This document shows, piece by piece, positions 7,280 through 13,570 of a DNA stretch of 20,575 nt (its first letter is position 1; each line of letters opens with the position of its first letter). Both the position numbers and the translations under genes were made by a program. The stretch lies in the NCBI GenBank assembly GCA_009787485.1, contig WQWP01000029.1:1-20575 (forward strand), read 5' to 3'. The notes under the pieces are model-generated. The model ran no database searches and was not told the DNA's origin. It saw only the letters and a program-made list of their open reading frames with translations. The stretch is from Lentimicrobiaceae bacterium (lineage in GTDB: Bacteria > Bacteroidota > Bacteroidia > Bacteroidales > WCHB1-69).

Positions 7280-8152
7280 ATGAAAAAACTAAAAAATATT
7301 CTCGTTACCGGAAGCAACGGCCAATTAGGCAAATGCCTGAAAGACGCCATACAAAAAGAAGAACGCGGATTCTTTTTCACCGACCTCGAAGAGTTAGACA
7401 TCACCGACCTCAACGCCGTAGCCGATTTCGTTCACAAAAACAAAATCCACTGCATCATCAACACCGCCGCCTACACCGCTGTGGATAAGGCAGAAAGCGA
7501 ACCCGATAAAGCGTTTGAAACTAACGCAGATGGCGTTTGGAATTTGGCGCACATTTGCATGGAACAAAATGTTTTTTTAATCCACATTTCTACGGATTAT
7601 GTATTTGACGGTAAGGCTACTAAGCCCTACAAAACTAATGCGCGCACAAATCCTGTTTCCGTTTACGGGCAGTCGAAATTAGATGGAGAAAAAGCGATTT
7701 TTTTTGAACAAATACCAAGTGTAATTATCAGAACTTCATGGCTTTATTCTAAGTATGGGCATAATTTTATGAATACGATGTTGCGATTGGGCAAAGAAAA
7801 AGAAGATCTCTATGTAGTAGATGACCAATTTGGTGCGCCCACCAATGCCAACGACTTAGCAGCAGCAATTTTACATATTATAGAACAAACCGGAAAAATT
7901 ACAAAACCCACTATTTTTCATTATGCAAATGAAGGAACTACTACCTGGTGTGGATTCGCCAAAGAAATTATGAGAATCGCAAAACTACCTTGCTCAATTC
8001 ATCCAATCACTACTGCCGAATACCCTACACCGGCTGCCCGTCCCACATACTCAGTTTTCAATTTATCAAAAATAAAATCCCAATTCAATATACATATACC
8101 AAACTGGGCGGAAACTTTGCACAAAGAATTAAAGAATTATTTAAAAATTTAA
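7280..8152 (+). CDS. rfbD: dTDP-4-dehydrorhamnose reductase
   Basis: This extended SDR-family enzyme (290 residues, normal length) reduces dTDP-4-keto-L-rhamnose to dTDP-L-rhamnose with NAD(P)H, the last step of dTDP-rhamnose synthesis for surface polysaccharides. The Rossmann glycine motif is at residues 8-17 (VTGSNGQLG). The catalytic S/T is in STDYVFDG (104-111), and the YxxxK pair is Y129 and K133 in VYGQSKLDGE. The region RTSWLYSKYGHNF is also typical of RfbD. No rfbA, rfbB or rfbC is adjacent, so the gene is orphaned from the usual rhamnose cluster. It is bracketed by inverted heptamer arrays. Confidence 0.93.
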   Translation: MKKLKNILVTGSNGQLGKCLKDAIQKEERGFFFTDLEELDITDLNAVADFVHKNKIHCIINTAAYTAVDKAESEPDKAFETNADGVWNLAHICMEQNVFLIHISTDYVFDGKATKPYKTNARTNPVSVYGQSKLDGEKAIFFEQIPSVIIRTSWLYSKYGHNFMNTMLRLGKEKEDLYVVDDQFGAPTNANDLAAAILHIIEQTGKITKPTIFHYANEGTTTWCGFAKEIMRIAKLPCSIHPITTAEYPTPAARPTYSVFNLSKIKSQFNIHIPNWAETLHKELKNYLKI

Positions 8153-8170
8153 AGTACAAATACCTATCAT

Positions 8171-8241
8171 CTAACCACTAACCACTAACCACTAACCACT
8201 ACCCACTAACCACTAACCACTACCCACTAACCACTACCCAC
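8171..8241. repeat. CCACTAA heptamer array, right of rfbD
   Basis: About ten tandem units of CTAACCA/CTACCCA run up to the stop codon of the minus-strand barrel gene (8242). This is the reverse complement of the array at 7154-7227, so the two form inverted repeats of about 70 bp around rfbD. Confidence 0.85.
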
Positions 8242-8913
8242 TTACCTCTTCTGATTCACCATGTAAGTCAACCCAATATTCACATTAAGCGATTGTAAAT
8301 CTTTAAATTCAATCATTCCAAATTTGTAACTATTTGTAGCATAATTGTATGCCACCGACAGTTTAGCTCCTGTTGTAGCATTTTTTCCGAATTGCACAAA
8401 AAGTCCTAATTCCGGCGAAATGATAAAGCCGTAATTTTCTGCTCTAATTTGCAGGTCTTGAAACATTACGCTTTCGGAAGCATAGCATAATCCTAAATAT
8501 ACGCCTAAGTAGGGCTTAACCATGCGGTTGGGAAACAGATGCCCCACAGCGCCTATCTGAAACGGCGCTTTGCGTATATACCTGAAAGTATTGGCAAAAA
8601 CACGCAAGCCGTTTCCGTAGTCGTAAACACGCGCAGCCACATCCGAGTAGTAGTTGTTGAATCCTAATTTGAAGCCTACGGCTACGTTATCAATAAGAAA
8701 TATTTGTCCGTTGAAATGCCCGCCGCGCCAGCTGTATTGCTCTACAAAGTTATGGCTGGCGCCAAACAGCGTGCCCGTGCTGTATTCCAAGGAATAAAAC
8801 TGGGTAGTTTGTGCCGAGCTGTTGAGAGGGAAAAGGAGAAGGGAGAAGAGGAGAAGAGGGATGAGGTATGTGGTGGGAGGTATGAGGTTTGAGGTTTTGG
8901 GGTTGGTATTCAT
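8242..8913 (-). CDS. Small outer-membrane beta-barrel protein
   Basis: The 223 residues have a signal peptide ending SSAQ at about residue 35. The mature part has alternating hydrophobic/polar strands rich in glycine and aromatic residues (VAVGFKLGFNNYY, KPYLGVYLGLCYASES, GFIISPELGLFVQFG, TGAKLSVAYNYATNSYKFG). It ends in LNVNIGLTYMVNQKR. This suits an eight-stranded OmpA/OmpW-like barrel (PF13505-type). The hydrophobic core LIPLLLFSLLLF is encoded by a polypurine/GAGGTNT heptad array like that of the thiamin receptor. It is 26 nt downstream of the DUF4136 lipoprotein gene, presumably in one operon. Its ligand or role is unknown. Confidence 0.75.
   Translation of the reverse strand: MNTNPKTSNLIPPTTYLIPLLLFSLLLFPLNSSAQTTQFYSLEYSTGTLFGASHNFVEQYSWRGGHFNGQIFLIDNVAVGFKLGFNNYYSDVAARVYDYGNGLRVFANTFRYIRKAPFQIGAVGHLFPNRMVKPYLGVYLGLCYASESVMFQDLQIRAENYGFIISPELGLFVQFGKNATTGAKLSVAYNYATNSYKFGMIEFKDLQSLNVNIGLTYMVNQKR
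8824..8905. repeat. Composite heptad array encoding the barrel-protein signal peptide
   Basis: An uninterrupted 38-nt purine run (8824-8861) contains GGAGAAG/GGAGAAGA units. It is followed by exact heptads GAGGTAT, GTGGTGG, GAGGTAT, GAGGTTT, GAGGTTT (8863-8897). The order (GAGGTNT units next to the start codon, purine units next to the mature region) is the same as at 5865-5956. Confidence 0.85.
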
Positions 8914-8939
8914 ATCTGTAATTTTAATGGTTAATGATG

Positions 8940-9569
8940 TTAATTTCTACTAAGTTCGGGGGTTTGGTCGAAGGTTTGCTCCATATAGCGCTTTATTTCG
9001 TTTTCCGGAAATTTGGTAATGCCGCGCACTAACCCCATAAAACGACTGTTTACAGTATAGTTGCGAAAAGTTTCGGTGAAAGAGAAACAATCCATAATGA
9101 GCGATTTTGCAGTATAAGAAGTAACATAAGTATAGGATACAGGATAATAAGGACTCCAGGTATCCCACCAGAACCAATAAGGATCGTATGAGTACCACCA
9201 GCCAAATCCCAACACTTGCACATATTGATTTTCAACATAAGTGATGTCAAAGAAAAGATCCGGATAATAAGTGTCGGAAATGCTATCTAAAGGCACATAA
9301 GTGAAACCTCTGTCTGTCATTTGTTTAATAATCACCTCTTTTTGAAAGGTTGCCGCCGATTTTTTCTCTGTTACTCTTCCGCGGGCATCTACAAACAGAT
9401 CGGTGATCGTGTCGGTTACCGAAAAAGTAACAACATCTTTAAAATCAAAAGTAAGATCCACTAATGAAACAGCAATAAGCTGATCTTCAGCATTAACTAA
9501 GCCTTCGTAATCCTGGCAGGCGCTTAGGAGAAGGAAGGAAAGGAATAAGGGGTAGATGATTTTTTTCAT
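8940..9569 (-). CDS. DUF4136 lipoprotein
   Basis: The 209 residues start with a lipoprotein signal, MKKIIYPLFLSFLLLSAC, with the lipobox LSAC at Cys18, so the protein is lipidated and held in the outer or inner membrane. The body has the DUF4136 features: a short TFDFKDVVTFSV strand region, an FQKEVIIKQMTDRGF helix, and an aromatic run WWYSYDPYWFWWDTW followed by SYTAKSLIMDCF. Residues after the Cys (QDYEG) do not clearly match the surface-export signal of Bacteroidota lipoproteins. It is the first gene of a two-gene operon with the beta-barrel downstream. Function of the family is unknown. Confidence 0.8.
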   Translation of the reverse strand: MKKIIYPLFLSFLLLSACQDYEGLVNAEDQLIAVSLVDLTFDFKDVVTFSVTDTITDLFVDARGRVTEKKSAATFQKEVIIKQMTDRGFTYVPLDSISDTYYPDLFFDITYVENQYVQVLGFGWWYSYDPYWFWWDTWSPYYPVSYTYVTSYTAKSLIMDCFSFTETFRNYTVNSRFMGLVRGITKFPENEIKRYMEQTFDQTPELSRN

Positions 9570-9620
9570 TGATTATTTTTGTTTATGATTTAAAGATTTA
9601 AAGGTTTAAAGTTAATACAC

Positions 9621-9736
9621 ATTGATTATGAATAATTTGCAAAACTATGGTACAAATAATGTACAACAACTATATAAGTATTTATAGAATATAATGCACT
9701 CATAGTTAATTGTTTAAATCATTATTCATAAACAAT
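9621..9736. repeat. Spaced 16-bp inverted repeat around the lipoprotein promoter
   Basis: ATTGATTATGAATAAT (9621-9636) matches the reverse complement of 9721-9736 at 15 of 16 positions. The arms flank 84 bp that include the minus-strand promoter at 9640-9669. It could be an operator pair or a chance outcome of AT-rich sequence. Confidence 0.35.
9640..9669 (-). promoter_or_regulatory. Promoter of the DUF4136 lipoprotein operon
   Basis: On the minus strand TTG (9669-9667) is followed after 19 nt by TAGTTTTG (9647-9640), an exact TAnnTTTG. Both spacing and sequence suit the Bacteroidota vegetative sigma factor. The leader to the ATG at 9569 would be about 60 nt. Confidence 0.6.
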
Positions 9737-9809
9737 GATAAATAACAACGGCGAAAATAAAGTTTTTATCGAATTTAGTTAGTTTTTTTAATATTTTGGC
9801 GCAACCGTC

Positions 9810-9830
9810 GGCGTTGGTGCCGCCAACGCC
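9810..9830. repeat. GC-rich intergenic hairpin
   Basis: GGCGTTGG (9810-9817) pairs with 9823-9830 around TGCCG. It lies in the otherwise AT-rich gap 9570-10012, whose remaining content is the two promoters and the direct repeats listed separately. No gene is seen in that gap. Confidence 0.55.
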
Positions 9831-9919
9831 CGCAGGGCAAGGGTACCCACTATTTATCTTGATTTACACGCTGTTTTATATTTTATTTGCTTATCTGTGC
9901 TTAATTCCAAAGTTTTATC

Positions 9920-9927
9920 TATTTTTG
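9920..9927 (+). promoter_or_regulatory. Bacteroidota -7 element for the ATPase gene (TATTTTTG)
   Basis: Exact TAnnTTTG match 86 nt before the ATG at 10013. The direct repeats at 9939-9997 would lie just after the start of transcription. No good -33 TTG is seen. Confidence 0.4.
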
Positions 9928-9938
9928 CGCTCGAATTT

Positions 9939-9997
9939 ACTTTAAATTATCATGTATTTTTAAAGTCGTACTTTATATTATCATGTAATTTTAAGTC
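9939..9997. repeat. Tandem pair of 28-29 bp repeats before the ATPase gene
   Basis: Copy one is at 9939-9967 and copy two at 9970-9997, separated by 2 nt. Both contain ATTATCATGTA and end AAGTC, and they differ at only a few bases. In copy one ACTTTAAA (9939-9946) and TTTAAAGT (9959-9966) also form an inverted repeat. The pair ends 15 nt upstream of the ATPase start, so it could bind a repressor or act in the mRNA leader. Confidence 0.75.
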
Positions 9998-10012
9998 TTA
10001 AAACAATAAAAT

Positions 10013-11152
10013 ATGTATAGTAGAAAACAATTATTTTCTGGTTCTGAGCGGGAAAGCCTCTTTTTGTGGGGCGCGCGGCAAACAGGAAAAAGTACGCTTT
10101 TGAAAACGCTATTTCCTGATGCGCTGTGGTTCGATTTACTGATTTCGAGCGACTATAAACGCCTGATTACTAAGCCGGACTTACTCCGCGAAACCGTTTT
10201 GGCAAATTTGAACACAACACCCGTAATTGTTGACGAGATACAGCGAATACCCGATCTGCTCAACGAAGTACATTGGTTGATAAGTAATTATGGGGTACGT
10301 TTTATTCTCAGTGGCTCCAGTTCGCGAAAAATTATCCGCTCAGGGGCAAATTTGCTGGGAGGCAGGGCATTGCGTTATGAATTATATCCACTTGTAAGCG
10401 CAGAGATTCCCGACTTCGATTTAATACGGGCAATCAATAACGGGCTTTTGCCGCGCCATTATGATGCTGTAAATGCTCAAAGAATGATTTCGGCATACAT
10501 TGGCAACTACTTGCGTGATGAAATTGTTGCTGAAGCACGTCTTCGAAATTCAGGAACCTTTGCCCGCTTTTTGGAAGCCGCAGCGTTCACAAATGGTGAA
10601 ATGGTCAATTACACCAACATTGCTTCCGATTGCGGGGTGAGCGTTCCAACAGTAAAAGAGTACTTCCAAATTATGGAAGATACGCTCATTGGGCGCTATT
10701 TACCCTCTTTTCAAAAGCGCCCAAAACGGCGCGTAATCACAGCTCCGAAATTTTATCTGTTCGATGTGGGAATTGCCAATAGTTTACTCGGCAGAGGACG
10801 CATAGAACCTGGAACAGAGCTGTTTGGCAAAGCATTCGAACATTTTATCTATCAGGAAATATATGCACACAGCCGTTATTCAGAAAACGAATACCCCATC
10901 TGCTATTGGCGTACAGCTTCGCAGTTGGAAGTTGATTTTGTACTCGGAGACCACGAAGTAGCTATCGAAGTAAAAGCCACAGAACAAGCTACAGACAGGC
11001 ATTTGCGAGGATTAAAAGCATTTGCCGAAGAATATACCGTAAAAAAAGCAATTCTGATAAGCAATGACCCCTTACCCCGATTTGTAGATAACATCCTCAT
11101 TCTTCCATGGAAAATATTTTTGGAAAGATTGTGGTCAGGTGAGATTATTTGA
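10013..11152 (+). CDS. AAA_14/DUF4143-type ATP-binding protein
   Basis: This protein of 379 residues has an N-terminal P-loop ATPase: Walker A GARQTGKST at 20-28 and Walker B TPVIVDEIQ with D74-E75. A sensor-like FILSGSSSRK follows. The middle holds a winged-helix-like stretch (NYTNIASDCGVSVPTVKEYFQIMED). The C-terminal DUF4143 region has D308...E319-V-K321 in LEVDFVLGDHEVAIEVKATE, a PD-(D/E)XK-like core. The family is common and often strain-variable in Bacteroidota, archaea and other bacteria; its role is unsettled, with DNA-related or defence/toxin roles suggested. No partner gene adjoins it. The length is typical and the gene looks intact. Confidence 0.85.
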   Translation: MYSRKQLFSGSERESLFLWGARQTGKSTLLKTLFPDALWFDLLISSDYKRLITKPDLLRETVLANLNTTPVIVDEIQRIPDLLNEVHWLISNYGVRFILSGSSSRKIIRSGANLLGGRALRYELYPLVSAEIPDFDLIRAINNGLLPRHYDAVNAQRMISAYIGNYLRDEIVAEARLRNSGTFARFLEAAAFTNGEMVNYTNIASDCGVSVPTVKEYFQIMEDTLIGRYLPSFQKRPKRRVITAPKFYLFDVGIANSLLGRGRIEPGTELFGKAFEHFIYQEIYAHSRYSENEYPICYWRTASQLEVDFVLGDHEVAIEVKATEQATDRHLRGLKAFAEEYTVKKAILISNDPLPRFVDNILILPWKIFLERLWSGEII

Positions 11153-11209
11153 TAATAAACATATTACTGATGAAGATTTTAAAATTTAAAGTATAGTTTT
11201 TATTAATGA

Positions 11210-11377
11210 TTAATCATTTTTCTTTACTTTAATTATCCAAATAGCTATCCAATAGGTAACCGTAACGCCGAGAAATGCGCCGAATAAAATGGGGAATTTT
11301 TCCGAATCTTCCAATAAAACAAATAAAGGAATGATGATAACGGCGAGGAGTAGAAAATAGCGAAAAACGGTTTTCAT
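11210..11377 (-). CDS. Small two-helix membrane protein (55 aa)
   Basis: The reading frame starts at ATG 11377-11375 and ends at TAA 11212-11210. It encodes MKTVFRYFLLLAVIIIPLFV..., a first hydrophobic helix at about 5-22, a short acidic loop LEDSEKFP, a second helix at about 30-49 (FGAFLGVTVTYWIAIWII), and a basic tail KVKKND. This positive-inside pattern puts both ends in the cytoplasm. A promoter-like TTG-N19-TACTTTCG lies just upstream (11394-11423, minus strand). It fills the gap between the ATPase gene and ribE and converges with the ATPase. No family was recognised. The coherent topology and promoter argue for a real gene. Confidence 0.6.
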   Translation of the reverse strand: MKTVFRYFLLLAVIIIPLFVLLEDSEKFPILFGAFLGVTVTYWIAIWIIKVKKND

Positions 11378-11393
11378 AAGGATGAATTGGCTG

Positions 11394-11423
11394 CGAAAGT
11401 ATATTTAATTACGATAAATTCAA
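11394..11423 (-). promoter_or_regulatory. Candidate promoter of the 55-aa membrane protein
   Basis: On the minus strand TTG (11423-11421), a 19-nt spacer, then TACTTTCG (11401-11394), one mismatch from TAnnTTTG, 16 nt before the ATG at 11377. Confidence 0.4.
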
Positions 11424-11464
11424 GAGAAATCGAAAATATGATGTTATTTCGCACGTTAATCCCC

Positions 11465-11493
11465 GTAAGGGCGTATTGCATATACGCCCTTAC
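11465..11493. repeat. REP-like palindrome in the ribE leader
   Basis: GTAAGGGCGTAT (11465-11476) pairs perfectly with 11482-11493 around a TGCAT loop. It ends 15 nt before the ribE ATG, so it would fold in the 5' leader. The core GGGCGTATTGCATA...CGCCC resembles dispersed palindromes known from other bacterial genomes. No FMN riboswitch blocks are present. Confidence 0.7.
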
Positions 11494-11508
11494 CTTAAAT
11501 TATAAATT

Positions 11509-12120
11509 ATGTTTACCGGAATTGTAGAAAAAACAGGAAAAATTGTTCATATTGAACAAGATAAAACAAATTATCATTTCACCATTGAAGTGGATTTTGC
11601 CGACGAATTGAAAGTTGACCAAAGTATGGCGCACGACGGCTGCTGTTTAACGGTGGTGAAATTAGACAAAGAAAAACGCCAATATGTAGTTACCGCCATG
11701 GATGAAACCATGTTGAAAACCAACCTGAGAACGTGGCACAAAGGTTATGAAGTTAACTTGGAACGTAGCATGAAATTGGACGCGCGCTTCGATGGACATA
11801 TTGTGCAAGGACACGTGGACCAAACTGCCGAGTGCGAAAGAGTGATTGATGAAAACGGAAGTTGGCGCTACTATTTTACTTACGATGTAGAAAAGAACAA
11901 TTTTACTGTTCCCAAAGGCTCCATTTGTGTAAACGGCGTGAGTTTAACAGTAGTAGATTCCGAAAAAGGACGTTTTTCAGTGGCAATTATACCTTATACG
12001 CAAGAGATTACCAATTTTCACAATTTCAAAAAAGGAACGGTGGTGAATATTGAATTTGATGTGTTGGGTAAATATGTTCAAAAGTTATTGGAAGAATATT
12101 TTGCAGCTACAAATAATTAA
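11509..12120 (+). CDS. ribE: Riboflavin synthase, alpha subunit
   Basis: The enzyme dismutates two 6,7-dimethyl-8-ribityllumazine molecules to riboflavin and a pyrimidinedione. The 203 residues start with the hallmark MFTGIVE and carry two lumazine-binding repeats: residues 1 to about 97 (DGCCLTVV) and about 98-200 (KGSICVNGVSLTVVD). The junction FDGHIVQGHVD (about 94-104) is diagnostic. It has normal length and is cytoplasmic. The ribB/ribD/ribH genes are not nearby. It is 13 nt upstream of rseP and probably co-transcribed with it. A palindrome sits in its leader. Confidence 0.95.
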   Translation: MFTGIVEKTGKIVHIEQDKTNYHFTIEVDFADELKVDQSMAHDGCCLTVVKLDKEKRQYVVTAMDETMLKTNLRTWHKGYEVNLERSMKLDARFDGHIVQGHVDQTAECERVIDENGSWRYYFTYDVEKNNFTVPKGSICVNGVSLTVVDSEKGRFSVAIIPYTQEITNFHNFKKGTVVNIEFDVLGKYVQKLLEEYFAATNN

Positions 12121-12133
12121 ATAATAAGAAAAT

Positions 12134-13504
12134 ATGGATATTTACATGCAAGTTTTGGGCTTTCTGCTCTGCTTATCACTTTTAATTTTTGTTCATGAAT
12201 TGGGGCATTATTTCTTTGCCCGGCTGTTTCATACAAGAGTAGAAAAATTTTATTTGTTTTTTAACCCCGGCTTTTCTTTGCTGAGGATGAAGAAGATAGA
12301 CGGAAGATTTCAGTTTAGCTTTTTCTCTCCGAAGGCGCCGGAGGAGTGGGCAGCGCATCCCGATGCCACCGAATGGGGCCTTGGCTGGATACCGCTCGGC
12401 GGCTACTGTTCTATTTCCGGAATGGTGGATGAAACCAAGTCGGCAGAAGATTTGGCGAGCGAGCCGCAACCCTGGGAGTTTCGCTCAAAACCCGCCTGGA
12501 AACGCTTCTTTATTATCAGCGGCGGCGTTTTGATGAACTTTATAACGGCAGTGGTGATCTACATTGCCATCATGTTTACATGGGGAAGGGAGTACATTCC
12601 GCTTGAAAATGCCAAATTCGGACTTATATTTTCCGATGCTGCGCAGTACGCAGGATTTCAAAATGGCGATCAAATCGTTGAGGTGGATGGCGTGATGCCC
12701 CACACCATCCCCGATTTTGTAAAGAAACTTTTATTGGATAACCCCAGAGAAGTGGTGGTGTTACGTAATAATCAATTAGATACGCTGCATCTAAAAGCAG
12801 ATGATTGGAAAAAAATATTGGGAGATCAGTTTTCTACTTTTAATTTCCCTTTTGTAATTGAAGAAGTAATGTCCAGCTCTCCTGCAGCGCGGGCAGGATT
12901 GATGAGAGGCGACAGTTTGGTGGGCTTGGATACGTTGCAAATTTTCACGTTTGCCGATTTCCAACAAGAGTTCAGATATGTAAAAAACAGAGAGGTTACC
13001 CTGCATTTTTATCGTGGCGATAGTTTACATTCGGCATTAGTGGTGGTTGGTGAAGATGGAACAATTGGCGTTAAAGTAAACCAATTCAAATATTTACAAG
13101 TGGTAACCGACAATTTCAGCTTTTTAGAATCTATTCCGGAAGGCATTAGAGAAGGGGTCAATACGCTCACTTTTTATGTGAAACAATTTAAACGGGTATT
13201 TACCAAAGAGGGCGCCACCCAAGTTGGCGGCTTTATCTCTATTGGAAATCTTTTCCCTAAAACCTGGGATTGGAAGCACTTTTGGACGATGACCGCCTTA
13301 CTTTCTATAGTTTTGGCATTTATGAATATTTTACCGATTCCGGTATTAGACGGCGGCTACATTTTATTCATTCTTATAGAAATGATTACAGGAAAGAAAC
13401 CTGGAGATAAGTTTATTGGCTATGCGAATACTGTGGGACTTGTACTGCTTATTGCGTTGATGATTTATGTGAACGGGTTGGATGTTTTCCGGCTTTTCAG
13501 GTAG
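12134..13504 (+). CDS. rseP: Site-2 (M50) zinc metalloprotease, RseP family
   Basis: This intramembrane protease of 456 residues has the zinc motif H21-E-L-G-H25 in the first membrane helix (LIFVHELGHYFFARLF). The third ligand lies in PIPVLDGG (D406) near the C terminus. Two PDZ-like domains lie between them, at about 155-225 (FQNGDQIVEVDG) and about 235-310 (ARAGLMRGDSLVGLD). Membrane helices surround FIISGGVLMNFITAVVIYIAIMF (about 127-150) and the last 80 residues. RseP cleaves membrane proteins such as anti-sigma factors and remnant signal peptides. No anti-sigma partner is in the window. Length matches Bacteroidota RseP. It forms an operon with ribE. Confidence 0.93.
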   Translation: MDIYMQVLGFLLCLSLLIFVHELGHYFFARLFHTRVEKFYLFFNPGFSLLRMKKIDGRFQFSFFSPKAPEEWAAHPDATEWGLGWIPLGGYCSISGMVDETKSAEDLASEPQPWEFRSKPAWKRFFIISGGVLMNFITAVVIYIAIMFTWGREYIPLENAKFGLIFSDAAQYAGFQNGDQIVEVDGVMPHTIPDFVKKLLLDNPREVVVLRNNQLDTLHLKADDWKKILGDQFSTFNFPFVIEEVMSSSPAARAGLMRGDSLVGLDTLQIFTFADFQQEFRYVKNREVTLHFYRGDSLHSALVVVGEDGTIGVKVNQFKYLQVVTDNFSFLESIPEGIREGVNTLTFYVKQFKRVFTKEGATQVGGFISIGNLFPKTWDWKHFWTMTALLSIVLAFMNILPIPVLDGGYILFILIEMITGKKPGDKFIGYANTVGLVLLIALMIYVNGLDVFRLFR

Positions 13505-13508
13505 AAGG

Positions 13509-13568
13509 CTCGCAAAGGCGCGAAGACGCAAAGAGAAAAAAAACTTTGCGTCTTTGCGCCTTTGCGAG
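13509..13568. terminator. Bidirectional terminator: 25-bp hairpin
   Basis: Positions 13509-13533 pair with 13544-13568, with a single G-T type mismatch at 13522 and an A-rich 10-nt loop. It fills the gap between rseP and the converging LytTR gene and stops 2 nt before the latter's stop codon. The arms contain repeated CGCAAAG/CTTTGCG units, typical of a dispersed repeat. Confidence 0.7.
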
Positions 13569-13570
13569 AA

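Noticed and set aside
7154..8241. Repeat arrays considered as a CRISPR
   Set aside because: Units are 7 bp, directly joined and degenerate, with no unique spacers and no cas genes.
7280..8241. rfbD with inverted flanking arrays considered as an insertion sequence or integron cassette
   Set aside because: No transposase or integrase, no target-site duplication and no attC-like structure; the flanks are simple heptamer arrays.
9736..9780. Short plus-strand frame of 14 codons in the gap before the ATPase
   Set aside because: Too short, no promoter in front and no recognisable sequence.
11378..11508. Possible FMN riboswitch upstream of ribE
   Set aside because: None of the conserved FMN aptamer blocks is visible; only a simple palindrome is present.
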